Origin: Kribbella flavida DSM 17836
GTDB lineage: Bacteria > Actinomycetota > Actinomycetes > Propionibacteriales > Kribbellaceae
Assembly: GCF_000024345.1 (NCBI RefSeq)
Contig: NC_013729.1
Location: 1,302,001 to 1,366,000 of the forward strand
Direction: 5' to 3'
Length of the DNA: 64,000 bases
The position numbers and the translations under genes were made by a program. This document shows, piece after piece, positions 42,310-52,671 of this stretch. Positions within the stretch are counted from its first letter, which is position 1; every line of letters starts with the position of its first letter. The notes beneath the pieces are model-generated. The model saw only the letters and a program-made list of their open reading frames with translations. It searched no databases and had not been told where the DNA came from.

Positions 42310-45300
42310 ATGTCTGCTTCTCGACGATCACGTCGTACGGCCGGTTCGGCTGCTACGGCGCTGCTGCTGTTGTGCACAGGATTGGCGGTGACTCCGGCCG
42401 AAGCCGGCACGACCGCGGTGCACACGGCGCTGTTCACGGGTGCTCGCCCGTCGGCGACCCGGATTCCGTTCTCGATCTCCGACAAGGTGTCGGCCTCGGT
42501 TGATGTTGCTACCGGCAACTTGATGGTCACCACGTCCGACCTGGCGCTGCCCGGCATCCAGGGCGATCTGCAGCTGGGGTTGACCTACAACAGTCTGCGC
42601 CTCGGGTCGGGCGCCGCCTTGCCGTCGGGGTCGGCCGGCGTGGGCTGGGCGATGCGGGTCGGTCAGGACACCAAGGTGATCCTGAACGACGACAACTCGG
42701 TGCTGTACCTCGCGCCGGAAGGCCGCGAAGGCGTGTTCAAACCGTTGACGTCGACGACGTACACGCCGCCGGCGGGGTTCAAGGTCGCGATGGTGAAGAC
42801 CACGTCGGGCTGGACGATCACCGACCACGCCAGCAACGAGGTCTCGACGTTCAACTCCTCGGGCCAGCTCGTCTCGATCAAGGACCGCAACGGTCAGACC
42901 GCGACGTTCACCTACACCACCGGCAAGCTGTCCCAGGTCGTCTCGACCCGCGGCGGAACCGGCGCGAAAACGGCGGACCTGACCTGGTCGGGCAACCTGG
43001 TGACGATCGCGCAGACCGGTGACGACGGTACGCCGCGCAGCGTCGGCTACACCTACACAGGCGGCAAGCTGACCAAGATCACCGACCCGACCTCGAAGTC
43101 CACCCAGTTCGGGTACGACGCGACCACCGGTGACCTGACCACGATCACCAACGGCGAGGGCAAGCAGACCGCGATCCAGTACGACGCCTCGCACCGGGTG
43201 AAGAAGGTGACCCAGCAGAACCCGGCCGGTGGCGCGGCGACCCGGTTCACCTACTACTCCTCCGGTGAAACCTACGTCGCGGACCCGAACAACACCGCCA
43301 CCAACCCCTACGACGGGCCGCAGACCTACTACCGGCTGAACGCCCAGGAACTGGTCACGTCGGCCGCCGACCCGCTGGGCCGGTCTCGGTCGAAGACCTA
43401 CACCGCGTTCAACGATGTCGCCACCTCCACCAACGGCGTCGCCGGCGTCACGACCTACGGCTACAACCCGGCCGTCAACGGTGGTGAGTCGCTGACCGGG
43501 GTGACCTCGGCGATGGGTGCGGACTCGACCGCGTCGTACGCCAACACCGGGCCTGCGAAGTACCTGCCGTCGGGCGGTACCGACACCCAGGGCAACAACA
43601 AGTTGTTCACCTACGACGGAGCCGGGAACCCGCTCAGTTCGGCGAACAGTTCGGCGACAACAACGTCGAACGTCGACTACAACGCCGACGGCACGCTGAA
43701 CACCTCGACCGATCCGCGGGACAACGTCACCGACTACACCGCCGACGCCAACCACCAGATCACCAACATCGCCCCGCCCACCGGGTCGAGCCTGCTGCCG
43801 GTAGTGGCCGCCTACGACGGCTTGGGGCGGCTGCACAGCGTCCGTGACGGCCGCGGACTGCGCACCATCTACGCCTACGACCGCGCCGACCGGATCAAGA
43901 CCATCCAGTACTCCGACACCACCCCCGACGTGGCGTTCACCTACGACGGCGCCGGCAACGTGCTGACCCGCACCGACGCCTCCGGGACCACGACGTACAC
44001 CTACGACGCCCAGAACCGCGTCACCTCCCGCACCTCCACCTCCGGCGGCGGCACCCTCGGCTACGGCTACGACAAGGCCGGCAACCTCACGAGCAAGACC
44101 GACGCGCGTGGCACCACCACCTACACCTACGACAACGCCAACCAGGTCGTGTCGATGACCACCCCGAACGGCCAGGTCACCGCGTTCGGCTACGACGCCA
44201 ACGCCAAGCGCACCGACACCTGGTTCAACACCAACACCGCCCGGACGACGTTCGCCGCGCACACCAAGACCACGTTCGACAAGGCCGGCCGGATCTCGCG
44301 GACCTGGACGTCCCGCGCCTCCAACGACGCCACCAAGGTCTACGACACCTCCTTCTGCTACTCGCCCTACGTCTCCGGCCAGTCCTGCCCGTCCGCGTCC
44401 GCCACCACCGACACCGGCGTCATCCGCTGGTCGACCAACAACCTCAACGCGGCCCGGTCGATCTATAGCTACGACACCTCGAACCGGCTCACCGGTGTCA
44501 CCAACTTCGGCGGCCACGACTACACCTACGCCTACGACAAGGCCGGCAACCGGACCTCGACGAAGATCGACGGCGTCCAGGTCCAGGGCCTGGCCTACAA
44601 CAGCGGCAACCAGATCAGCTCCGCCGGCTACAGCCACGACGCCGCCGGCAACCGCACCGCCGACCCGGCCCAGGGCACCTTCACCTACAACGCCGCCGGC
44701 CAGATGACGACCCGCACCAACGGTTCGTCGTCCAGCAGCTACACCTGGGGCGGCGGCGACCAGAACGAACTCGTCTCCACCACCACCGGCACCAGCACCA
44801 CCAGCTACGTCTACGGCCAAAGCGACCGCAACGGCGTACCGATCATCCAGTCGTTCACCAAGAACGGCCAAACCAGCTACCTCGACACCGACCCCACCGG
44901 CTCACCCATCGCCCTCACCACCGCAACCGGCGTCGACTACTACACCCTCGACAACCAAGGCTCACCCGTCGGCCTGGTCAACAACACCGGCGCCGTGACC
45001 GCCACCTACACCTACGACCCCGCCGGCAAACAGCTGACCGCCACCGGCACCTCCGCCACCATCAACCCCCTGCGCTACACCCAAGGCCTGCTCGACGACC
45101 AAACCGGCTGGCTCAAACGAGGCGTCCGCTGGCACGACACCACCACCGCCAACTGGGTAAGCCAAGACCCACTCAGCCAACTCCTCGAACCCGGCGCCGC
45201 TAGCCGTTACGCCTACGCCAACGGCAATCCGGTCAATCTCACGGACCCCACTGGCCTGTACGGGTACGACGAACTCTATGACGACCTGAACCTCATCGGT

Positions 45301-45459
45301 AGCACCATTGGAATCCTCGGTGTCAGCGGCGGCATTGTCGGCTCCGTCGTGCCCGTGGTCGGTACGGGGACCGGCGCCTTTCTCGGTGGCGCGGCCGGAT
45401 TGGGAGCCGGTCTTGGAATCGTGACGAACCGAAGACTTCTCGACGACGATGACGACTAG
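42310..45459 (+). CDS. Secreted RHS/YD-repeat protein with a variable tail
   Basis: 1049 residues. The ATG at 42310 gives a clean Sec signal peptide (SRRSRR, LLLLCTGLAV, PAEAG); GGGGG precedes it. An N-terminal domain of about 150 residues leads into many YD repeats (such as YTYDAQNRVTSRTS, YGYDKAGNLTSKTDARG), and the core ends at the RHS hallmark ANGNPVNLTDPTG. The remaining 60 residues form a hydrophobic Gly-rich stretch (GSTIGILGVSGG, then GAFLGGAAGLGAGLG) and a DDDDD end. RHS proteins encapsulate C-terminal toxins; here the tail is short and looks like a membrane-active peptide. The tip and the adjacent gene have lower GC, suggesting transfer. Confidence 0.85.
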   Translation: MSASRRSRRTAGSAATALLLLCTGLAVTPAEAGTTAVHTALFTGARPSATRIPFSISDKVSASVDVATGNLMVTTSDLALPGIQGDLQLGLTYNSLRLGSGAALPSGSAGVGWAMRVGQDTKVILNDDNSVLYLAPEGREGVFKPLTSTTYTPPAGFKVAMVKTTSGWTITDHASNEVSTFNSSGQLVSIKDRNGQTATFTYTTGKLSQVVSTRGGTGAKTADLTWSGNLVTIAQTGDDGTPRSVGYTYTGGKLTKITDPTSKSTQFGYDATTGDLTTITNGEGKQTAIQYDASHRVKKVTQQNPAGGAATRFTYYSSGETYVADPNNTATNPYDGPQTYYRLNAQELVTSAADPLGRSRSKTYTAFNDVATSTNGVAGVTTYGYNPAVNGGESLTGVTSAMGADSTASYANTGPAKYLPSGGTDTQGNNKLFTYDGAGNPLSSANSSATTTSNVDYNADGTLNTSTDPRDNVTDYTADANHQITNIAPPTGSSLLPVVAAYDGLGRLHSVRDGRGLRTIYAYDRADRIKTIQYSDTTPDVAFTYDGAGNVLTRTDASGTTTYTYDAQNRVTSRTSTSGGGTLGYGYDKAGNLTSKTDARGTTTYTYDNANQVVSMTTPNGQVTAFGYDANAKRTDTWFNTNTARTTFAAHTKTTFDKAGRISRTWTSRASNDATKVYDTSFCYSPYVSGQSCPSASATTDTGVIRWSTNNLNAARSIYSYDTSNRLTGVTNFGGHDYTYAYDKAGNRTSTKIDGVQVQGLAYNSGNQISSAGYSHDAAGNRTADPAQGTFTYNAAGQMTTRTNGSSSSSYTWGGGDQNELVSTTTGTSTTSYVYGQSDRNGVPIIQSFTKNGQTSYLDTDPTGSPIALTTATGVDYYTLDNQGSPVGLVNNTGAVTATYTYDPAGKQLTATGTSATINPLRYTQGLLDDQTGWLKRGVRWHDTTTANWVSQDPLSQLLEPGAASRYAYANGNPVNLTDPTGLYGYDELYDDLNLIGSTIGILGVSGGIVGSVVPVVGTGTGAFLGGAAGLGAGLGIVTNRRLLDDDDD

Positions 45460-45468
45460 TTAGGGACC

Positions 45469-45511
45469 GCGTTCGTGAGATGGCGCCGAGCGGGCGTCAT
45501 CTCACGAACGC
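45469..45511. terminator. Bidirectional terminator after the RHS gene
   Basis: A perfect 14-bp stem (45469-45482 with 45498-45511) can be extended by inner GC pairs. It lies between the RHS gene and the convergent 128-residue gene. Confidence 0.8.
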
Positions 45512-45514
45512 TAG

Positions 45515-45901
45515 TCAAATGACAGCTGCTTTAAGTGCTTCAATCTTCTGGCGCAGCACATCACGGTAAAAAGCGGCTAGCATTCTGCCCCGGTAGATCG
45601 CCCAACCTTCGTTGCTTCGTGCTTCGATGGTGACGCTGGAGGTCTCGGAGGCGGCACGTCCCCAATGTACGTCGACAATGACAGGTGCCGCCTCTTCCGG
45701 TTTCGGATGCCCTAGTAGGCCCCAGAATCGGAATGAAGGCCGCGAGCCGAACGAGGCGGTCAAACCGTTGTCCTGCTTGCGGTCGACGCGTCCTCCTTCG
45801 CGCTCGACGGCGGCCGTGAAAACTGCTGTCAATTCAGCGGAATCCAGATGCGTCCTCCACTCCTCTCGCATCGTGTACGGTTTTGTGTTCAAGAATTCCA
45901 T
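45515..45901 (-). CDS. Low-GC hypothetical protein beside the RHS tip
   Basis: 128 residues, no signal peptide or membrane helix. It appears to alternate helices and strands, with Trp/Arg-containing segments (FRFWGLLGHPKPEE, VHWGRAASETSSV, EGWAIYRGRML). No family is recognised. Its GC is visibly lower than the window, matching the end of the RHS gene. Proteins next to RHS tips are often immunity proteins, but those are usually on the same strand; here it is convergent. The start at 45901 follows a -10 element by seven bases. Confidence 0.6.
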   Translation of the reverse strand: MEFLNTKPYTMREEWRTHLDSAELTAVFTAAVEREGGRVDRKQDNGLTASFGSRPSFRFWGLLGHPKPEEAAPVIVDVHWGRAASETSSVTIEARSNEGWAIYRGRMLAAFYRDVLRQKIEALKAAVI

Positions 45902-46305
45902 GGCTCATACTGTAGTCGTATGGAGCGCCCTGCAGTTGGGGATCGGCTCAGTATTTTTCTCTCTTGTCGTCCATCTTCGTGGCGCCGCGCCCGCAGCGAC
46001 TATCACAAGCTCTGCGGCAGTCAAGCAGTCCAACCGTCTGTGCTGACAAGAATCTCCACCGGTGCGCGATCGTGGCCACCGAGAGGACTCCTCCCGGTGG
46101 TCACGCAGTCGCTCGGCGACAACTGATCCGCGAAGCCGGTCATTCGGCCGACATCGCTGGTCACGCCTGTCAGGCGTTCGTGCTGTCATGCGGGCCGTGC
46201 GGGGTGACGCGGCGTCCAGGCGTGGCTACGCCAGTCTTGCCGGCGCCTGACCCGGCGGCGACGCGGTTCCGGCGGCCAGCGGCGGGCGTGGCAGACTCCT
46301 GTCTT
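45902..46305. other. Gene-free, lower-GC intergenic stretch
   Basis: About 400 bp between the hypothetical gene and folD. Apart from the -10 at 45909-45914 and the folD promoter region I see no gene, repeat or RNA structure. Its lower GC suggests it arrived together with the RHS tip and its neighbour. Confidence 0.5.
45909..45914 (-). promoter_or_regulatory. -10 element of a leaderless promoter
   Basis: TACAGT on the minus strand, seven bases before the start codon at 45901. Confidence 0.5.
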
Positions 46306-47235
46306 GTGACGGCGGAGATTCTGGATGGCAAGGCGGCCGCGGCGGCGATCAAGGACGAGCTGAAGGTCCGGGTGACCAAGCTTGCCGAGCAGGGAGTGGT
46401 GCCGGGGCTCGGCACGATCCTGGTGGGGGACGACCCGGGCAGCCGGGCGTACGTGGCGGGCAAGCATCGGGACTGCGCGGCCGTCGGGATCGCCTCGATC
46501 GAGGTGGTGCTTCCGGCGGACGCGACCGAGGGCGACATCGCGGCCAAGGTGCGCGAGCTGAACGAGAACCCGGCCTGCACCGGTTTCATCGTCCAGCTGC
46601 CGCTGCCCAAGCACGTCGACACCAACGCGATCCTCGGGCTGATCGACCCGGCCAAGGACGCCGACGGCCTGCACCCGGTCAGCCTCGGCAAGCTGGTGCT
46701 CGGGCAGGACGGCCCGTTGCCGTGTACGCCGAAGGGCTGCGTCGAGCTGCTCCGCCGGTACGACGTACCGATCGCCGGCGCGCACGTGGTCGTCGTCGGC
46801 CGGGGCGTCACCGCCGGCCGGCCGATGGGGCTGCTGTTCACGCGTAAGAGCGAGAACGCCACGGTCACCCAGTGCCACACCGGCACCAAGGACCTGGCCG
46901 CGGTGGTTCGCACCGGCGACATCGTGATCGCGGCCGCCGGGTCGGCCGGGCTGATCACCGCCGACATGGTCAAGCCGGGCGCGGTGCTGCTCGACGTCGG
47001 AACCAGCCGCGGCGCCGACGGCAAGATCGTCGGCGACATCGCGCCGGCCGCGCGGGAGGCCGCCGCCTGGATCGCGCCGATGCCCGGCGGGATCGGCCCG
47101 ATGACCCGGGCGATGCTGCTCACCAATGTGGTCGAGGCCGCCGAGGCGGCCGTCGCCGCCGGAGCGCCCGGGGCGCCCGGAGCTGCAGGCACGAGCACCG
47201 CCTCGGCGGGCGGCGACGCGGGGGCGGCCGGCTGA
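46306..47235 (+). CDS. folD: Methylenetetrahydrofolate dehydrogenase/cyclohydrolase
   Basis: 309 residues against about 285 for most FolD. The catalytic Tyr/Lys motif [17 protein letters not shown] and the NADP-binding [15 protein letters not shown] are intact; PLPKHVD and [12 protein letters not shown] follow as usual. It interconverts 5,10-methylene- and 10-formyl-tetrahydrofolate for purine synthesis (PurN, PurH). The extra C-terminal 25 residues are Ala/Gly-rich and probably disordered. GTG start. Its stop overlaps the next ATG (TGATG). Confidence 0.97.
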   Translation: MTAEILDGKAAAAAIKDELKVRVTKLAEQGVVPGLGTILVGDDPGSRAYVAGKHRDCAAVGIASIEVVLPADATEGDIAAKVRELNENPACTGFIVQLPLPKHVDTNAILGLIDPAKDADGLHPVSLGKLVLGQDGPLPCTPKGCVELLRRYDVPIAGAHVVVVGRGVTAGRPMGLLFTRKSENATVTQCHTGTKDLAAVVRTGDIVIAAAGSAGLITADMVKPGAVLLDVGTSRGADGKIVGDIAPAAREAAAWIAPMPGGIGPMTRAMLLTNVVEAAEAAVAAGAPGAPGAAGTSTASAGGDAGAAG

Positions 47236-47504
47236 TGGCGGCTGCTGCCGAGCGGCGCAGCGAGTGGCCGCTCACGCTCTGCGCGGCGGTCGGGCTGACC
47301 GGGCTGGTCGTGATGACCTTCTACGACTGGCGCAACGGCGTCGTGGTGTTCGCGGGCAGCGTCCTGCTGGCCGGCTTGCTGCGGGCCGCGCTCAGCGACG
47401 ACGCCGCCGGCTTGCTGCACGTCCGCGGCCGGATGTTCGACACCGCCCTCCTGCTCGGCGTCGGCGCCGCCATCCTCCTGCTCGGCCTCATCGTCCCGAA
47501 CTGA
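47235..47504 (+). CDS. DUF3017-family small membrane protein
   Basis: 89 residues with two or three hydrophobic helices (about 13-29, 34-50, 67-86). It starts at an ATG overlapping the folD stop. A DUF3017 gene after folD is a conserved actinobacterial arrangement, and the layout fits, but its function is unknown. Confidence 0.8.
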   Translation: MAAAAERRSEWPLTLCAAVGLTGLVVMTFYDWRNGVVVFAGSVLLAGLLRAALSDDAAGLLHVRGRMFDTALLLGVGAAILLLGLIVPN

Positions 47505-47516
47505 CCCCGAAAACAC

Positions 47517-47564
47517 CTGCGTCCGAAGAACCTCGCGCTCCAGCGCAGGGTTCTTCGGACGCAG
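47517..47564. terminator. Bidirectional terminator between the folD unit and mdh
   Basis: A perfect 16-bp stem (47517-47532 with 47549-47564) whose 16-nt loop holds a further GCGC/GCGC pair. It lies just before the convergent mdh stop. Confidence 0.83.
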
Positions 47565-47576
47565 CAGCTGAGTGGA

Positions 47577-48665
<1,089 letters not shown>

Positions 48666-48789
48666 TCACCCGCACCGGCGGACAGCGATCGTTCACCGGG
48701 TGGTCGCCGGCCGGACGAGGTGGCGCCGTGTGCAGGTCGCGAGGTGGCCGCAGGGTGTGCGCAGTCCCCTGACGTGTAAGGAGAATCCG

Positions 48790-49986
48790 ATGAAGCTGTC
48801 CCGGCAGTTCGTCGCGCTCGGCGCCTCCGCGCTGACCGTCGGCGCCGCGCTGCTCGCCCCGCAGGTTTCCGGCACCGGCGCTCCCGCCGCCGCTCCGGCC
48901 GGCCGCGGTGCCGCCGACCAGGGCGTCGCCAGCCAGACCGTGCCCGGCGAGAACGCCGCCGTCGAGCGCGCCGCCGCTCGCGGCCGGGACGGCTTCGTGG
49001 TGGTGGGGCACCGCGGCGCTTCGGGCTACCGGCCTGAGCACACGCTGGCGGCGTACGAGCTGGCGGCGCGGATGGGTGCCGACTTCGTCGAGCCGGACCT
49101 GGTCACCACCAAGGACCGCGTGCTGGTCGCCCGTCACGAGCCGGAGATCGGCGGTACGACGGACGTCGCGTCGCGCCCCGAGTTCGCCGCGCGGAAGAAG
49201 ACCAAGGACCTGGACGGTACGCCGGTGACCGGCTGGTTCACCGAGGACTTCACCCTGCAGGAGCTCAAGACGCTGCGCGCCACCGAGCGCATCCCGGCGC
49301 TTCGGCAGCAGAACACCGTGTTCAACAAGCGCTACCAGGTCCCGACCTTGCAGGAGGTGATCGACCTGACCAAGCGGCTGTCGCGTGAGCTCGGCCGGCC
49401 GATCGGGATCTACCCGGAGACCAAGCACCCGACGTACTTCCAGCGCCAGGGACTCGCGCTGGAGCCGGAGCTGGTGAAGGTGCTGAACCGCAACGGCCTG
49501 AACCGCCCGGGCGCGAAGGTCTTCGTGCAGTCCTTCGAGGTGGCGAACCTGAAGGCGCTCGACCCGCAGCTGCGCGTTCCGCTGGTGCAGCTGACCAGCG
49601 CCTCCGGTGCGCCGTACGACTTCGTGGCGGCGGGGGACAAGCGCACGTACGCCGACGTGGTCAGCGCGGCCGGGCTGCGCGAGGTGGCGACGTACGCCGA
49701 GGGTGTCGGGCCGGCGAAGGACCAGGTGATCCCGGTCGACTCCAGCGGCAAGCTCGGCGCCCCGACCGCGCTGGTCGGCAACGCGCACCGGGCCGGGCTG
49801 GTCGTCCACCCGTACACCTTCCGGGTGGAGAACAACTTCCTGCCGGTGAGCCTGCGCAGCTCCGCGGTCCCCGCGGAGTCCGGCGACCTGTTCGGCGAGA
49901 TCGCGGCGTTCCGGAAGGCCGGGATCGACGGGCTGTTCTCCGACAACGCCGACATCGCGGTCGCCGCGGCCACCGAGGCGCGCTGA
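48790..49986 (+). CDS. Secreted glycerophosphodiester phosphodiesterase
   Basis: 398 residues. A signal peptide (MKLSRQFVALGASALTVGAA, cleaved near residue 35) and an Ala-rich linker precede a GDPD domain. The metal/catalytic motif VGHRGASGYRPEHTLAAY and MGADFVEPDL are present, with DGLFSDNADIAV at the end as in GlpQ-type enzymes. It hydrolyses glycerophosphodiesters outside the cell to glycerol-3-phosphate. AAGGAG precedes the ATG. It is divergent from mdh. Confidence 0.93.
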   Translation: MKLSRQFVALGASALTVGAALLAPQVSGTGAPAAAPAGRGAADQGVASQTVPGENAAVERAAARGRDGFVVVGHRGASGYRPEHTLAAYELAARMGADFVEPDLVTTKDRVLVARHEPEIGGTTDVASRPEFAARKKTKDLDGTPVTGWFTEDFTLQELKTLRATERIPALRQQNTVFNKRYQVPTLQEVIDLTKRLSRELGRPIGIYPETKHPTYFQRQGLALEPELVKVLNRNGLNRPGAKVFVQSFEVANLKALDPQLRVPLVQLTSASGAPYDFVAAGDKRTYADVVSAAGLREVATYAEGVGPAKDQVIPVDSSGKLGAPTALVGNAHRAGLVVHPYTFRVENNFLPVSLRSSAVPAESGDLFGEIAAFRKAGIDGLFSDNADIAVAAATEAR

Positions 49987-50046
49987 CCGTACGGCGCAGA
50001 CGGTACGCCGTCCGGACGCGGGCTCCGGCGGTGGCAGGATGACCGG

Positions 50047-50853
50047 GTGGAACGCAAGGTCGAGTCCGGCACAGCCACCGTCGAGGCCGCGGCGGACGGC
50101 ACGTTCGTGCTGCGGGTGGACGGGTCGCTGCAGTCGCAGGTCGACCTGGCCGACCCGTCGCACCTCGGCTTCGAGTACATGCGCCGGATCGGTGACGTCG
50201 CCGACGTGGTCGCGCCGCGGCGGCAGCCGGTGTCGGTGCTGCACGTCGGCGGGGCCGGACTGACGCTCGCCCGGTACGTCGCGGCGACCCGGCCGCGGTC
50301 GCGGCAGATCGTGCTGGAGCCGGACGAGGACCTGACCGAGTTCGTCCGCGAGGTGCTGCCGCTGCCGAAACGGTCCGGGATCAAGGTGCGGCCGGTGACC
50401 GGACGAGCCGGGATCGGCGCCGTGTACGACGACTCGGTCGACCTGGTCGTCGTCGACGCGTTCGTGCGGGAGGCCGTGCCGGCGAACCTGGTCACCGCGG
50501 AGTTCGCGGCCGAGTGCGCCCGGGTGCTGCGGCCGGCCGGCGTCCTGGTGCACAACCTGATCGACGGCTCGGCCGGGCTGGGCTTCGTCCGCCGGGTCGC
50601 GGCCACGGTGCGCGAGGCGCTCGGCGGCGGGGTGGTGCTTGCCGAGCGCAAGGTCCTGCGCGGCAAGGCGTTCGGCAACGTCGTGCTGGCGGCGTCGCGA
50701 CAGCCGGTGCCGGACCTGACCGCGGTGGGGCGGCGCGCGCAACCGCCGTACGAGGTGATGCCGCTGGCCGAGCTGGCCGGCAAGGCGGAGCCGCTGACCG
50801 ACGCGGAGTCGTTCCTCTCGCCCGCGGCGCCGTCGGGCACCTTCGGGAAGTGA
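50047..50853 (+). CDS. Spermidine synthase-like methyltransferase-fold protein
   Basis: 268 residues. A Rossmann-like fold with VLHVGGAGLTLARYV, a D/E ligand in QIVLEPDEDL and VDLVVVDAFVREAVP resembles the spermidine synthase group widespread in actinobacteria as 'fused MFS/spermidine synthase'-type or stand-alone proteins. The catalytic Asp of true spermidine synthases (in VDAF region) is present, but substrate specificity is unknown. GTG start, inferred. The gene is followed by a MOSC gene. Confidence 0.75.
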   Translation: MERKVESGTATVEAAADGTFVLRVDGSLQSQVDLADPSHLGFEYMRRIGDVADVVAPRRQPVSVLHVGGAGLTLARYVAATRPRSRQIVLEPDEDLTEFVREVLPLPKRSGIKVRPVTGRAGIGAVYDDSVDLVVVDAFVREAVPANLVTAEFAAECARVLRPAGVLVHNLIDGSAGLGFVRRVAATVREALGGGVVLAERKVLRGKAFGNVVLAASRQPVPDLTAVGRRAQPPYEVMPLAELAGKAEPLTDAESFLSPAAPSGTFGK

Positions 50854-50907
50854 ACAATTCGGCGTCAGCTTGTCCGTGCGTCCGGTCCGCGGCGGCACCG
50901 GGACCGG

Positions 50908-50913
50908 TAGCGT
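50908..50913 (+). promoter_or_regulatory. -10 element of a leaderless promoter (MOSC gene)
   Basis: TAGCGT ends seven bases before the GTG at 50921. Confidence 0.5.
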
Positions 50914-50920
50914 TTCCGGA

Positions 50921-51784
50921 GTGTCCGACGCGAGAGTTTCGACCCTGACCTACTACCCGGTGAAGGGCCTGGCCGGGGTGTCCGTCGAGCGGGCCGAGGC
51001 CGGTGCGGCCGGCCTGCAGCACGACCGGAGCTTCATGCTGGTCGAGCCCGACGGCACCTTCCTGAGCCAGCGCAGCCTGCCCGCGATGGCGCGGCTGCAC
51101 GTCGACGTGCTCGACGACGGCGCCGGACTGCGGCTGTCGGCCGACGGCGCGAACGACCTCGAGATCCAGGTCGCGTACGACGGCAAGCGGCGCGACGTCA
51201 GCCTGTTCGGCAAGTGGTTCGGGGCCGGGGTGGTCCAGGACCCGGCGGCGGACGCGTGGTTCACCGAGCAGCTCGGCCGGTCGGTGGCACTCGTCCGGGT
51301 CACCCCCGAGCACGAGCGGCCGGGCTGGGGCGTGCACCCCGGACAGACTCTCTTCGGCGACGCGCACGCACTGCTGATCGTGTCGGTGGCGTCCATCGAC
51401 GAGCTGAACGCGCGCATCGTGGAGGGCGGCGGCGAGCCGATCCCGGTGAACCGCTTCCGGCCGAACATCGTCGTCTCCGGCTGGCCCGAGCCGCACACCG
51501 AGGACACGGTGCTGACCGCGTCGGTCGGCACGCTCGAGCTCGGCTACGCCGCCCGCGCGATCCGCTGCGCCGTCCCGACGGTGAACCAGGCGACCGGCGA
51601 GAAGAACGGCCCCGAGCCGACCCGCACGCTCGCGCGGTACCGGCGCCAGCCCGACTACGGCGGCGGCGTCAGCTTCGGCCTGAAGGCAGCCGTGCTGCAG
51701 CCCGGCACAGTTGCCGTCGGCGACGTCTTCACGGTCCACGAGTGGCTGCCCGAGGGCTCCGACCCGGCGCCCTCGACGCGGTAG
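50921..51784 (+). CDS. MOSC domain protein (MOSC-N plus MOSC)
   Basis: 287 residues. An N-terminal beta-barrel (TYYPVKGLAGVSVE, DRSFMLVEPDG) is followed by the MOSC domain with its FRPNIVVSG and RAIRCAVPTVNQATGE, in which the Cys near residue 226 is the conserved ligand. Such proteins bind molybdenum cofactor and reduce N-hydroxylated or sulfur compounds, or carry sulfur. A leaderless GTG start follows a -10 at the right distance. It is the only Mo-related gene here. Confidence 0.88.
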   Translation: MSDARVSTLTYYPVKGLAGVSVERAEAGAAGLQHDRSFMLVEPDGTFLSQRSLPAMARLHVDVLDDGAGLRLSADGANDLEIQVAYDGKRRDVSLFGKWFGAGVVQDPAADAWFTEQLGRSVALVRVTPEHERPGWGVHPGQTLFGDAHALLIVSVASIDELNARIVEGGGEPIPVNRFRPNIVVSGWPEPHTEDTVLTASVGTLELGYAARAIRCAVPTVNQATGEKNGPEPTRTLARYRRQPDYGGGVSFGLKAAVLQPGTVAVGDVFTVHEWLPEGSDPAPSTR

Positions 51785-51812
51785 AGCCCTCCCTGTCGGT
51801 CGGTGGACAGAT

Positions 51813-52601
51813 TCACAGGGTCAGCGGGACGCCTGGCGTGGGCAGGGCGAGGCGGGCAGCCAGGCCGGCAGCGGCGAAGGTCTTCTCGAGGTGGTCGGGG
51901 CCTTCGGTGAAGTGCGCCCAGCCTTCCGTGTGAACGGGGACGATCGCCGCAGCGGCGAGCAGGTGGGCTGCTTCGGCGGCGGCTTCGGAGGTGAGGGTGA
52001 GTGGCCGGCCGTCGAGCAGCGGAGTTCGGGCGGCACCGGCGAAAAGTACGGCGATGTCGATGCTGCGGGCACTGACACCGGGTACGGCCCCGGCGGTGAC
52101 CCGCTCGGCCAGCTCAGCGACCAGCGGTACCGAGGCGTTGTCGCCGGAGACGTACACCGTGGGCAGGTCGTCGGCGGTGAGCAGGAAGCCGGTGACGACA
52201 CCGGTCACCGGCTCGCAGCCGTCCGGGCCGTGCTGGGCGGGCACACCGGTGATGGTGAGTGTGCCGCCGGCTGGGCGCGGCAACTGCATCGACCGCCAGG
52301 GCTGAAGACCGTGTACGCCGTCGATCCGGGCCGCGGCGTCAGGAGTCGACAGGACGAGGGGGACCGACCCGAGCAGAGCGCGGCCGGCGTCGTCCAGGTT
52401 GTCCTTGTGCTGGTCGTGGGACAGCAGCACGACATCGATCGGGGCGAGGTCCTCGGGCTGCCGGGCAGGGCCGGTGAGCTTCTTCACCACGCGTCCCGGG
52501 AGCTGGTACTCGCCGGGCGGGTCGAACGCCGGATCGGTCAGCAGGCGCAGACCGCCGAGCTCGAGCAGGGCTGTCGGTCCGCCGATGTGGGTGAGCTTCA
52601 T
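51813..52601 (-). CDS. Metallo-beta-lactamase-fold hydrolase
   Basis: 262 residues. The ligand loop LLSHDQHKDNLDDAGRALL carries the Asp/His, but the classical first motif HxHxDH reads SHDQHKDN here, with altered spacing, so the metal site may be degenerate. GLRLLTDPAFD and IVPVHTEGWAHFTEG match the UlaG-like subgroup. The ATG at 52601 is preferred as the strand MKLTHIGG then opens the protein. Function unknown. Confidence 0.75.
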   Translation of the reverse strand: MKLTHIGGPTALLELGGLRLLTDPAFDPPGEYQLPGRVVKKLTGPARQPEDLAPIDVVLLSHDQHKDNLDDAGRALLGSVPLVLSTPDAAARIDGVHGLQPWRSMQLPRPAGGTLTITGVPAQHGPDGCEPVTGVVTGFLLTADDLPTVYVSGDNASVPLVAELAERVTAGAVPGVSARSIDIAVLFAGAARTPLLDGRPLTLTSEAAAEAAHLLAAAAIVPVHTEGWAHFTEGPDHLEKTFAAAGLAARLALPTPGVPLTL

Positions 52602-52659
52602 GACTCGATCCTGCGGTTCGGCGGCTGGGCACGCCATTGGCCCGCGAGCCATGCTTGCT

Positions 52660-52665
52660 TAAGAT
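52660..52665 (+). promoter_or_regulatory. -10 element of a leaderless promoter
   Basis: TAAGAT lies six bases before the ATG at 52672. Confidence 0.55.
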
Positions 52666-52671
52666 CGGGCC

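Noticed and set aside
42328..44871. Long open frame antisense to the RHS gene
   Set aside because: The translation is Val/Gly/Arg-rich low complexity that mirrors the YD repeats; the sense strand has a signal peptide and classical RHS motifs.
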